From assembly GCA_036558265.1 (NCBI GenBank), contig DATBFY010000213.1, positions 1 through 11,753 on the forward strand: 11,753 nt of DNA. The letters run 5' to 3'. The notes below the pieces were generated by a model. It worked only from the letters and a program-made list of their open reading frames with translations, searched no databases and was not told the DNA's origin. Of the stretch, positions 1 through 6,759 are shown in pieces; the first letter of the stretch is position 1, and each line of letters starts with the position of its first letter. The DNA is from RYN-433 sp036558265. GTDB taxonomy: Bacteria; Planctomycetota; Phycisphaerae; Tepidisphaerales; Tepidisphaeraceae. The position numbers and the translations under genes are program-made.

Positions 1-2
1 GC

Positions 3-506
3 CCCGCGAAGGACACGCAATGCCCGGTGGTCGCGACACAATGTCCGGCTCAGGAGACGGCGTGCTCGACGACCGGTCCGGTGGCGACACGCTGCCCGCC
101 GACCGAGACGTCATGCCCGCCGGCGGAGACGCGGTGCCCGACCGCGGACACCAAATGCCCGGTCACGCTGACCAAGTGCCCGGCCCGGGAGACGTTCTGC
201 CCGACGACGGAGACCAAGTGCCCGCCGACGCAGACGAACTGCCCGGCGATCGAGACGTCGTGCTCGGCGTCGCCGGTGGCGACGCGGTGCCCGGTGACGA
301 TCACGGCCTGTCCGGCCATCCTGACCGCCTGCCCGCCGCCTCCCACGGGGACGGTGTGCATCCAGAGCGGTGACGGTGGCGGTGGCGGCCCGGGACCCAG
401 CGCCAGTGCCGCCGAGCGTCCGTGTCCGGTCGTGAATGCCAAAGCGCCATTGCAGATCTCCCTTGCTCCGACGCTGACGCCGGGCCCCGTCGCCCGCGTC
501 AACTAA
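3..506 (+). CDS. Cys-Pro-Thr heptad-repeat protein, 5'-truncated
   Basis: The reading frame is open from the left edge to a TAA at 504-506, so the true start lies outside the window; a GTG at 27 lies inside the repeat and is unlikely to be the start. The visible protein is a run of about 15 units of the form x-x-T-x-C-P-x. Cysteines are 7 residues apart, except for one 10-residue and one 9-residue step where a P-V-A-T motif intervenes. A Gly-rich linker and a roughly 45-residue tail with one more Cys-Pro follow. Third codon positions are almost all G or C in this frame, which supports it over the overlapping open frames. I do not recognise a named family. Regular cysteines suggest a disulfide-rich or metal-binding extracytoplasmic protein, but no signal peptide can be checked because the N-terminus is missing. 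The terminator after it suggests transcription separate from the next gene. Confidence 0.62.
   Translation, partial: PAKDTQCPVVATQCPAQETACSTTGPVATRCPPTETSCPPAETRCPTADTKCPVTLTKCPARETFCPTTETKCPPTQTNCPAIETSCSASPVATRCPVTITACPAILTACPPPPTGTVCIQSGDGGGGGPGPSASAAERPCPVVNAKAPLQISLAPTLTPGPVARVN
9..341 (+). repeat. 21-bp coding tandem repeat (7-residue CPxxxTx units)
   Basis: Roughly 15 degenerate copies of a 21-bp unit encode the Cys-Pro heptads of the left-edge gene. The invariant parts are the TGC/TGT-CC dinucleotide pair and the ACG/ACC/ACA threonine codon. The spacer codons vary strongly, so the array is old or under selection at the protein level rather than a recent slippage product. Confidence 0.75.
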
Positions 507-540
507 GGCGCCATGACGATCTGTCGTGACGTATGGAATT

Positions 541-575
541 GAAGAAGGCGGTCATGGACAATGACCGCCTTCTTC
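541..575 (+). terminator. Rho-independent-type terminator hairpin
   Basis: A perfect 15-bp inverted repeat (541-555 with 561-575) encloses a 5-nt loop, GGACA. The base of the left arm is A-rich (GAAGAAGG) and the right arm ends CTTCTTC, followed by GTTCCTTCGG. The T tail is broken rather than a clean run. It lies 34 nt after the TAA of the heptad-repeat gene and 22 nt before the ATG of the next gene, so it probably ends the first transcription unit. It could also act as an attenuator for the downstream gene if the promoter lies upstream of it. Confidence 0.72.
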
Positions 576-597
576 GTTCCTTCGGATTTGTTGAACC

Positions 598-3500
598 ATG
601 ACGCGCACCGCTACCCCCGTACGAATCGAGTCTGAATCGTCCGTCCTGCCGGCCTCGACCGTTGTGGCCGTTGCCTGCGCGCTGATCGCGGCGTGGGTGG
701 CGGCGGGTTCGACCGGGTTGCTCGGTCACTCGCTACGGCACGTGTTGACGTGGGTGTTCACCGGCGCGTGCGTGGTCGCGGCGTGGCCGCGCAGTGGATC
801 GAGGCTGCTGGGCGTTACCCTCGTGCCGGCGGTGATCCTGCTGCTGTTGCTGACGTCCGCGATCCAGCCGGCGGTGAATGTCGCGGGGGTGCTGGTGGTG
901 CTGGCGGTCGTGGCGTGGCTGGCGGAGGGCGCGTCCGCTGCGCCGCTTCGCGCGGCAACCGGGGCCGTCGCGATCTTTTCCGTCTATCGCCTGGCGGTTC
1001 AGGCGATTCCGGCGGTCTGGATGATCTCGGACCGCGTGGGTGAGTTCCTCGGGCGCGTTGCGGGACTCATTACCCGTCAGCCGCTGTGGGTGGGGGCGAC
1101 GTTTGGCGGGGTTGATTTCCTGGTGCTGTCGGTGGCGTTCTACGGGTTGTGGGTGGCGCGAGCGCCGGCCCCGAGATGGCGTCGCGTGGTGTATGGAGTG
1201 GCGGCGATCGTGTTGGCCCATTTGGCCTATCTTTCGCTGCTTTCCTTTGCGCCGGCGTTCTTGTCAAACGTGCCGGCGCCGACGCCGCAGCAACCCAACC
1301 CGATCTGGACGATTGCGCTGCCGGGGTTTTTGAACGCGAAGGTGGATCTGGATGCAGTGGCGATCAGGCAGTTGGTTCCCGACAATCTGCCGTTGTTCGC
1401 GGCATTGTTTCACGCCCTGGTGATCGCCGGGATCCTGCGGTGGAGCCCGCCCGCTGAAGCGGGCTCGCCGGCGGGTTCGCCCAAGGCGCGGGGAATGCTG
1501 TTTCCTCTCACGGCGTGTATCGCGGCGCTGGGGTTGCCTCTTCTGACGACGTACTGCACGCCGGCGCGGTCGCTGGAAGGCAAGAAGATCGTTATCTGCG
1601 ACAAGTTGTTCGGCAACTTCCTCAAGCCGCAGCACGGGGATTACGGGCATCTCTCGATCGGGATGTACGGGAGCCTGCAGCCGTTCATCGAAAGCCTGGG
1701 CGGCAAGGCGGTCGTCTCTTCGAACCTGTCGGAACAGGATTTGGCGGGCGCGGACGCGCTGATCCTGATCTACCCCAACAAACCGTTCCTCGATGAGCGG
1801 ATCGATGCGTGGCTGCGGTTCGGGGACGAGTTCCTGGGGTTTGAGGCGAGCGCGTTCGTGCAGCAGGTCCAGATCGATCGGATCTGGAAATATGTTGAAA
1901 AGGGCGGGACGCTGCTGGTGATGGGGGAGCACACGCTGTCGGACGAGCACGTGCCGCTGCCGGCGCGGAGCTATGTGAACCAGGTGCTGGCGCCCAGTAA
2001 GATCCGGGTGAACTTCGACGCGGCGACGTTCGACGTGGGGGGGTGGTTGCAGTCGTACCAGGCGCTGTCGCACCCGATCACGGATGGGATCGAAGACAGC
2101 CGCAACCAGTTCGGGGTGGTGATCGGTGCGTCATTGGACGTGCGGTGGCCGGCGCGCCCGGTGCTGGTGGGTCGGTGGGGCTTTGCCGATCCGGGGGACG
2201 AGGGCTCTTCGGCGGCGATGATGGGGAATCACCATTATGACGCGGGGGAGCGATTGGGGGACCTGTGCCTGATCGCGGAGCAGGATTACGGGAAAGGGCG
2301 GCTGGTGGCGTTTGGGGATCCGTCGAACCTGACCAACGGGATCACGATCGGGGCGCACGCGTTCAACGCGCGGCTTTACTCGTACTTGACGCACCGGTGG
2401 TCGAAGGACGGGGCGGGGGATACGCCGCAGGCGCCGTGGCGGGAGATCGTCGGGGTGATTCTGGCGGGGGTGTTGATCGCGTTTATCGCGAGGAGAAGTG
2501 TCTTTGCGGTCTCGAAAGGACCCTCACCCCGGCCCTCTCCCGGAGTACCGGGAGAGGGAGGAAAGGCTCGGACGGAGCCTCGCCCTCCCGAAGTTCCGGG
2601 GGAGGGCGCGGGGGTGCTCGCGGTCGGCGGCATCGTGCTGCTGATGGCGCTGTCGCTCTGGTTCTGGCAATGGCGGGTGGGGGAGGCGGCGGAGATGTAT
2701 CCGGATGGTCGTAAGCTGCCGAGCTCGGAGATCTACCTGGAGCCGGGGAAGACCCAGCCCAACTACTCGCAGGTGGCGTACATCGACAACGCGCACGAGG
2801 GGTTTTTCAGCGAGGAGTCGTGGCGCGTGGAGGGGACGATGGGGCTGGCGATGAACCTGATGCGCAACGGATACCTGACGTTCATGGCGCCGGACCTGGA
2901 CAAGGAGCGGCTGGCGGGGGCATCGTTCCTGGCGGTGCCGGCGCCGACGAGGGCGTTTACGGCGAAAGAGCGGAAGGATCTGAAGGAGTGGGTGGATGCC
3001 GGGGGGACGCTGGTGCTGACCGTAGGGTGGGATCGGTACGAGCCCAGTCGGGCGTTGCTGGCGGATTTCAAGTTCCACATCGGGAAGATCCCGCTGGATG
3101 CGTTTCCGGCGGAGGCGATCGACGCGGTGCGGCGCGCGAGGCCCGGATACGAGGTCGTCGCGGCGGGCGTCGATAAACGGGATCGGCCCGGAGTGGAGAC
3201 GGCGTCGGCGGGGAAGAAGGATTATGGGTATTACGTCTTCGTCGTAACGCATGGAAACGACGCGGTCGAGTTGCTGGTCCACCCGGTGGACCTGGAAGTG
3301 GTCGCGCAGCGCTCGCTGTCGGTCGCAGAGTTCAACCAGTCGATGCTCGAATGGGGGGATCTGCCGCCGGCGCCGCTCGGGCACTTTAAGGCGCCGTACG
3401 TGGATTTCGGGACGTACCGGTCTTACGTGCGGTTCCAGTCGGGCTGGCCGGTGCGATCGAGCGACCCGATGGTGAACGTGGTGACGTACTATGGCGGGGG

Positions 3501-3777
3501 CGAGGTGGACCTGCCGGTGATCCTGTGGCGGCACGAGGGGAAGGGGAAGGTGTTCCTGATCGGCGATTCGGAATTCGCGACCAATCAGAACCTGGAGCAT
3601 GAGGGGGGCGAGGCGTTCGAGGGGATGCGCGAGAACGCGGATTTCTGGCGGTGGATCATCCAGTATTACGTGCGCGGCGAGGGGGCGGGACCAGGCGCCT
3701 GGCGACCACCCAATCCGGCGGCGGCGACCAAGCCGGCCGGCACGAAGGGCGATGGGTTTGAACTGGAGGGGAAGTGA
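598..3777 (+). CDS. Multi-pass membrane protein with two DUF4350/GATase-like domains (paralog A)
   Basis: This is a 1059-residue predicted membrane protein. About nine hydrophobic helices fill residues 20-315. A first soluble alpha/beta domain (about 328-605) includes a GGTLLVMGEHT strand-turn (436-446) and a GKGRLVAFGD strand (566-575). Helices at about 616-632 and 673-690 flank a Pro/Arg-rich loop derived from a palindromic repeat (642-670). A second alpha/beta domain (about 705-1030) has a DNAHEG start, GGTLVLTVG (802-810) and GKGKVFLIGD (981-990). Such domains belong to the DUF4350/class-I-glutamine-amidotransferase-like superfamily. I see no Cys-His-Glu triad, so a binding or scaffold role is more likely than amidotransfer. 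The start is the first ATG of the frame; no good Shine-Dalgarno precedes it. Its stop overlaps the start of the next gene, its paralog, so both should be co-translated. The function is not known from sequence. Confidence 0.9.
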   Translation: MTRTATPVRIESESSVLPASTVVAVACALIAAWVAAGSTGLLGHSLRHVLTWVFTGACVVAAWPRSGSRLLGVTLVPAVILLLLLTSAIQPAVNVAGVLVVLAVVAWLAEGASAAPLRAATGAVAIFSVYRLAVQAIPAVWMISDRVGEFLGRVAGLITRQPLWVGATFGGVDFLVLSVAFYGLWVARAPAPRWRRVVYGVAAIVLAHLAYLSLLSFAPAFLSNVPAPTPQQPNPIWTIALPGFLNAKVDLDAVAIRQLVPDNLPLFAALFHALVIAGILRWSPPAEAGSPAGSPKARGMLFPLTACIAALGLPLLTTYCTPARSLEGKKIVICDKLFGNFLKPQHGDYGHLSIGMYGSLQPFIESLGGKAVVSSNLSEQDLAGADALILIYPNKPFLDERIDAWLRFGDEFLGFEASAFVQQVQIDRIWKYVEKGGTLLVMGEHTLSDEHVPLPARSYVNQVLAPSKIRVNFDAATFDVGGWLQSYQALSHPITDGIEDSRNQFGVVIGASLDVRWPARPVLVGRWGFADPGDEGSSAAMMGNHHYDAGERLGDLCLIAEQDYGKGRLVAFGDPSNLTNGITIGAHAFNARLYSYLTHRWSKDGAGDTPQAPWREIVGVILAGVLIAFIARRSVFAVSKGPSPRPSPGVPGEGGKARTEPRPPEVPGEGAGVLAVGGIVLLMALSLWFWQWRVGEAAEMYPDGRKLPSSEIYLEPGKTQPNYSQVAYIDNAHEGFFSEESWRVEGTMGLAMNLMRNGYLTFMAPDLDKERLAGASFLAVPAPTRAFTAKERKDLKEWVDAGGTLVLTVGWDRYEPSRALLADFKFHIGKIPLDAFPAEAIDAVRRARPGYEVVAAGVDKRDRPGVETASAGKKDYGYYVFVVTHGNDAVELLVHPVDLEVVAQRSLSVAEFNQSMLEWGDLPPAPLGHFKAPYVDFGTYRSYVRFQSGWPVRSSDPMVNVVTYYGGGEVDLPVILWRHEGKGKVFLIGDSEFATNQNLEHEGGEAFEGMRENADFWRWIIQYYVRGEGAGPGAWRPPNPAAATKPAGTKGDGFELEGK
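1443..1466. repeat. Short palindrome inside the coding sequence, inter-helix loop
   Basis: An 8-bp perfect stem (GAGCCCGC at 1443-1450 with GCGGGCTC at 1459-1466) encloses 8 nt. An alternative CCCGC-TGAA-GCGGG hairpin is nested in it. It is translated in frame as part of a Ser/Pro/Ala/Gly-rich segment (residues about 283-295) between two membrane helices. It resembles dispersed palindromes common in planctomycete genomes; that comparison is from memory. Confidence 0.55.
2521..2607. repeat. Dispersed palindromic repeat translated in frame (CCCTCACCC family)
   Basis: The core is an 11-bp perfect stem, CCCTCTCCCGG (2533-2543) with CCGGGAGAGGG (2548-2558), loop AGTA. It is preceded by CCCTCACCCCGG and followed by one copy of an AAGGCTCGGACGGAGCCTCG segment, then a second, imperfect CCTCCC/GGGAGG pairing. 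The element is 87 nt by my boundaries, a multiple of three. It encodes a low-complexity Pro/Arg/Gly stretch at residues 642-670 between two membrane helices. The same element, in the same orientation and frame, is in the next gene. Confidence 0.85.
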
Positions 3778-3779
3778 TG
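3765..3779 (+). promoter_or_regulatory. Ribosome binding site at an overlapping stop/start
   Basis: GGAGGG at 3765-3770 lies 6 nt before the ATG at 3777. That ATG shares its A with the TGA stop of the upstream gene (TGATG). This spacing favours ATG 3777 over the GTG at 3774 or the ATG at 3783, and it implies translational coupling of the two membrane-protein genes. Confidence 0.7.
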
Positions 3780-6641
3780 GCGATGGCGAAGCAGGTCGTC
3801 GTGATCGAGCCGCTGGACGAGCGCGTGGGTTTGCTCGCGTGGATCGGGATGGCGCTGCTGGCGGCGGCGTGGTTGCCGGGGACGGGGCTGTACCAACCGG
3901 CGAGCGGCGCGGCGTGGTGGATCCTCGTGGTCGTGGGGACGCTGATGCTGAGCGGGGTGGCGGTGCGCCCGCCGGGCATCGTTGTGGCCGCGGTCGCGCT
4001 GTTGCTTTCACTGCCGATGATCTGGATCGCGCCGGTCGCGTACAAGGCGGGGCCTGTGCTGATGGTGCTGGGGGCGGTGGGGTTGGCGCTGTCGCCGCCG
4101 CGGCGGTGGGCGCGGGGTCTGGCGGGCGGCATGATGCTCGCTGGGATGGTGATGATCGCGCAGGGGGTGGCGATGCTGGGGTATGAGGCGGTAACGGCGC
4201 GGTCGCACGAGTTGCCGATGTTTTTGGCGCGGTTCGTGGGGTGGGTGGGGCGGATGATCGGGATCGACGCGGCGGTGGCGGCCAACACGCCGGCGGGCGG
4301 GGGCGGGGTGGAGATCGCGCTGCGGACGATGCGCAAGGCGCATCGACTCGGGGCGACGTGGGATCTGCTGCTCGATCCGGTGACGGTGTGTTTTGTGGCG
4401 GGGGCGGGTGTGATGATCGTTTTGGCGCGGGGGAGGAAGACCCCCGACGAGTCGGGGGCTATGTGTGGAGGTTCTTGCAAGGGGTGGTCGCTGGGGGTGT
4501 TGTTGGCGTGTGTGCTGGTTTGGGTGCCGGTGCGTGTGGGGATCTTGATGGCGGTGGTCATGCACCGGGCGCTGCGGACGGATTTCGATGCGCCGCTGCG
4601 GGTGATGGATGCGTTTGTCAGTACGTGGGTGTTGTTGATCCTGGTGCTGCCATTGGCGGCGATGGGGTGGAGATTTGTCAGGGTTGAAGGTGAAGACCAG
4701 GGGCAAACACGTTTGCCCATGGCACACGGAGAGGGCACTGGGCGCGTGCTGCGGTTGGTCGCGCCGGCGACCGTGGCACTGGCGGTGGCATTGCTGACGA
4801 TCGCGGTGGTGTATGACCCGGTCGGCGTGCGCAAGGCGGGGCGGGTGGTGGTGGACGAGTATCACTCGAAGTGGGAGCCGACGACGCGCCCCTTCGACAC
4901 GACCTGGTACGGGCATGATTCGGGGTACAACTACGCGGCGATTTACGATTATTCGTCCCGCTTCTATGACATGTCGCGACTGACCGGCCCGATCGACGAT
5001 GCGGCGCTGGCGAAGTGTGACGTGTTCATCCTCAAGTGTCCGACGTCGCGGTTGCAGGTGGAGGAGGTGGAGCGGCTGAGGAAATTTGTCGAGAACGGCG
5101 GGGGGCTGCTGCTGGTGGGTGAGCACACGGACGTCTTCGGGCTGGGGACGAACCTGAACGATGTGGCACGGCCGTTCGGATTCCAGTTTCGCTACGACAT
5201 GCTCTTCAACATCGATGAGGAGCACCCGTTCGATTACCTGTACGAGAAGCCGCTGGTGCCGCACCCGATCGTGCAGCGGATGCCGCCGCTGGACTTCGAG
5301 GGGCCGTGCACCCTGGCGCCGACGGGGCACTTGTGGGGGCCGGGTCGAGCGGTGATGACGGCGCTGGGTCAGCGGGACGAGCCGGCGCACTATTACGCGA
5401 GCAACTTCATGCCGCCGCCGGAGGATCGGGCGGATTCGAGGTATGGCGCGTGGGTGGTGGCGTGGGCGACCAAGTACGGAAAAGGGCGGGTGGTGGCGCA
5501 CTGCGATTCGACGCAGTGGTCGAACTTCAGCGCGTTCGAGCCGGGGAAGCCACAGTCGTGGCTGGGGATGATCGAGTGGTTGAACCGGCGGGACACCGGG
5601 ATGGGAAACCCGCGGGGGCTTTGGGGGGTGGTGGGGATCGTGTTGTTTGGGGTGGCGGTGGGGCTGGTGGTCTTGGGCGGGAGACCCTCACCCCGGCCCT
5701 CTCCCGGAGTACCGGGAGAGGGGGAAAAGGCTCGGACGGAGCCTCGCCCTCCCGGAGGGGAAAAGGCTCGGACGGAGCCCCGCCCTCCCGGAGGGGAGAA
5801 GGCTCGGACGGAGCCTCGCCCTCCCGGTGTGGGAGGAGGCGCGGGAATCGGTCTCGTGCTGGTGGCGGCGGGATTGTTGGGGTTTGCGGTGGCGGTGATC
5901 GGGGTTCGGGCGCACGACCTTGCCGCGATGCCGGCGCCGCAGCGCGTGCCCGGGCGGCGGATGGTGAACGTGGGGATCGATCGGACGATCAGCCAGGGCT
6001 ATGTGTCGAAGGGAGGTTTCATCGGTGGGCGGAATGATGGATACGCGATCTTCGAGCGATGGATTCTGCGGTTGGGGTGGTTTACGGATCGGGAAAACGG
6101 GCGGGAACTGCTGGATCGCGGGAATGACCTGGTGGTGTTCCTTTTGCCGGGCAAGGATGTGAGCGACGCGTTCCGGCAGCAGGTGGTGGATTACGTGAAG
6201 CAGGGGGGCAGGGTGCTGGTGATCGACACGCCCGAGCACGCGGGATCGACGGCGAACAGTTTGTTGCGGCCGTTTGGATTGAACCTGCGGCGGCCGATGA
6301 CGGACCTGACGGGGGAAGTGGCGTGGACGATCGGACTGCCGGGCGTGCCCGGGGCGGGGGTGGCGTACGAGGTGACCGGGGGCGACGAAACGCTGGCGAC
6401 GATGATGGGCAGACCCGTGGCGGCGACGGTGCGGTTCGGGAAGGGGAGCGTCACGGCGGTGGGATTCGGGTCGCGGTTCAGCGATGCGAACATGGGGGTG
6501 ACGGGGGATGTTGAGCCGAACGAGGAGTTGCTCAAAGTGTACGACGGCGAGTACGGGTTGCTGCGGCATCTGATGGGGATGGGGGTGAAGGTGGCGCGGC
6601 CGACGACGCAGGGGACGACGGATCAGGGAAAGACGCCGTAG
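3777..6641 (+). CDS. Multi-pass membrane protein with two DUF4350/GATase-like domains (paralog B)
   Basis: This is a 954-residue membrane protein counted from ATG 3777 (955 from the GTG at 3774). About eight hydrophobic helices occupy residues 18-345. A soluble domain (about 355-605) opens with a VVVDEYHS segment typical of DUF4350-like proteins and contains GGGLLLVGEHT (about 441-451) and a GKGRVVAHCD strand (about 568-577). Helices at about 616-634 and 690-710 flank a Pro/Arg-rich loop (637-685) made of a palindromic element plus nearly three 36-bp tandem units. A second alpha/beta domain (about 728-940) contains GGRVLVIDTPEH and GKGSVTAVGFG. Layout and motif order match the upstream gene, so the two are divergent duplicates. 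In the membrane region, a Cys at about 205 and an Arg at about 253 lie in helices vaguely like those of exosortases; this is weak. No GATase triad is evident. It runs toward the AAA+ genes on the opposite strand. Confidence 0.9.
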   Translation: MAMAKQVVVIEPLDERVGLLAWIGMALLAAAWLPGTGLYQPASGAAWWILVVVGTLMLSGVAVRPPGIVVAAVALLLSLPMIWIAPVAYKAGPVLMVLGAVGLALSPPRRWARGLAGGMMLAGMVMIAQGVAMLGYEAVTARSHELPMFLARFVGWVGRMIGIDAAVAANTPAGGGGVEIALRTMRKAHRLGATWDLLLDPVTVCFVAGAGVMIVLARGRKTPDESGAMCGGSCKGWSLGVLLACVLVWVPVRVGILMAVVMHRALRTDFDAPLRVMDAFVSTWVLLILVLPLAAMGWRFVRVEGEDQGQTRLPMAHGEGTGRVLRLVAPATVALAVALLTIAVVYDPVGVRKAGRVVVDEYHSKWEPTTRPFDTTWYGHDSGYNYAAIYDYSSRFYDMSRLTGPIDDAALAKCDVFILKCPTSRLQVEEVERLRKFVENGGGLLLVGEHTDVFGLGTNLNDVARPFGFQFRYDMLFNIDEEHPFDYLYEKPLVPHPIVQRMPPLDFEGPCTLAPTGHLWGPGRAVMTALGQRDEPAHYYASNFMPPPEDRADSRYGAWVVAWATKYGKGRVVAHCDSTQWSNFSAFEPGKPQSWLGMIEWLNRRDTGMGNPRGLWGVVGIVLFGVAVGLVVLGGRPSPRPSPGVPGEGEKARTEPRPPGGEKARTEPRPPGGEKARTEPRPPGVGGGAGIGLVLVAAGLLGFAVAVIGVRAHDLAAMPAPQRVPGRRMVNVGIDRTISQGYVSKGGFIGGRNDGYAIFERWILRLGWFTDRENGRELLDRGNDLVVFLLPGKDVSDAFRQQVVDYVKQGGRVLVIDTPEHAGSTANSLLRPFGLNLRRPMTDLTGEVAWTIGLPGVPGAGVAYEVTGGDETLATMMGRPVAATVRFGKGSVTAVGFGSRFSDANMGVTGDVEPNEELLKVYDGEYGLLRHLMGMGVKVARPTTQGTTDQGKTP
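4441..4458. repeat. Short perfect palindrome in coding sequence
   Basis: CCCCCGAC (4441-4448) pairs perfectly with GTCGGGGG (4451-4458) across a 2-nt GA gap. It is translated as the hydrophilic tripeptide region T-P-D-E-S-G between two membrane helices of paralog B. It is most simply read as another dispersed palindrome tolerated in a loop. A hairpin with a tight loop like this could also slow transcription. Confidence 0.55.
4701..4718. repeat. Short perfect palindrome in coding sequence
   Basis: GGGCAAAC (4701-4708) pairs perfectly with GTTTGCCC (4711-4718) across AC. An ATGGCAC segment follows. It is translated within the polar loop R-V-E-G-E to G-E-G-T-G between the membrane helices at about 282-300 and 325-345 of paralog B. 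Its sequence is unrelated to the other palindromes in the window, so it represents a separate repeat type. Confidence 0.5.
5685..5828. repeat. CCCTCACCC-family palindrome plus expanded 36-bp tandem units, translated in frame
   Basis: The same 11-bp stem and AGTA loop as the upstream gene's element lie at 5697-5707 and 5712-5722. Three copies of a 36-bp unit follow at 5725-5760, 5761-5796 and 5797-5827 (the last partial). Each encodes the 12-residue unit E-K-A-R-T-E-P-R-P-P-G-G. Copies one and two differ by a single T/C in the GAGCCT/GAGCCC segment, and copy three starts AGAA instead of AAAA. The unit is divisible by three, so copy changes leave the frame intact. Near-identity suggests recent expansion by slippage. 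Confidence 0.88.
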
Positions 6642-6645
6642 GGAT

Positions 6646-6670
6646 GGATGTCGGACGCGGAATGACATCC
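6646..6670. terminator. Possible terminator hairpin between convergent operons
   Basis: GGATGTC (6646-6652) pairs with GACATCC (6664-6670) around an 11-nt loop, 4 nt after the TAG of paralog B. The stem is short, and on the + strand it is followed by GATCTTGCCC, which has no T run. It is a candidate end of the left operon, but evidence is modest. Confidence 0.35.
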
Positions 6671-6671
6671 G

Positions 6672-6752
6672 ATCTTGCCCTCACCCTATCCCTCTCCCAG
6701 ACGCGTTGAGTCTGTCGCAAGATGAGCGCCCGAGATCGCGTCCGGGGGAGGG
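6672..6752. repeat. Intergenic CCCTCACCC-family palindromic element
   Basis: Nested inverted repeats occupy the gap between convergent genes. ATCTTGC (6672-6678) pairs with GCAAGAT (6717-6723). CCCTCTCCCAGACGCG (6690-6705) pairs with 6737-6752 at 14 of 16 positions. The CCCTCACCC...CCCTCTCCC opening is the same theme as in the two in-gene elements, but the interior differs, so this is another subtype. Elements of this kind often sit between convergent genes and may act as bidirectional terminators. Confidence 0.6.
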
Positions 6753-6759
6753 GACCGGA

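Noticed and set aside
50..502. 150-residue minus-strand frame with its own G-H-x-V-S heptad pattern over the left repeat
   Set aside because: A 21-bp repeat gives a periodic peptide in every open frame. Third-position GC is strong in the plus frame, and that frame continues the repeat to the window edge. The minus frame is a shadow.
3774..3776. GTG at 3774 as the start of paralog B
   Set aside because: An ATG directly follows at 3777 with a GGAGGG motif 6 nt upstream and the common TGATG overlap, so the ATG is preferred. The difference is one residue.
2524..5501. Two minus-strand frames of nearly 500 residues opposite the membrane-protein genes
   Set aside because: They are Arg/Pro/His-rich shadows with no domain-like pattern. 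The plus frames have membrane helices and repeated domain motifs.
5725..5827. 36-bp repeats as a CRISPR array
   Set aside because: The units are directly adjacent with no spacers, and they encode an in-frame 12-residue repeat.
598..6641. Glutamine amidotransferase activity of the soluble domains
   Set aside because: No nucleophile-elbow Cys with downstream His/Glu was seen in any of the four domains, so only fold-level similarity is claimed.
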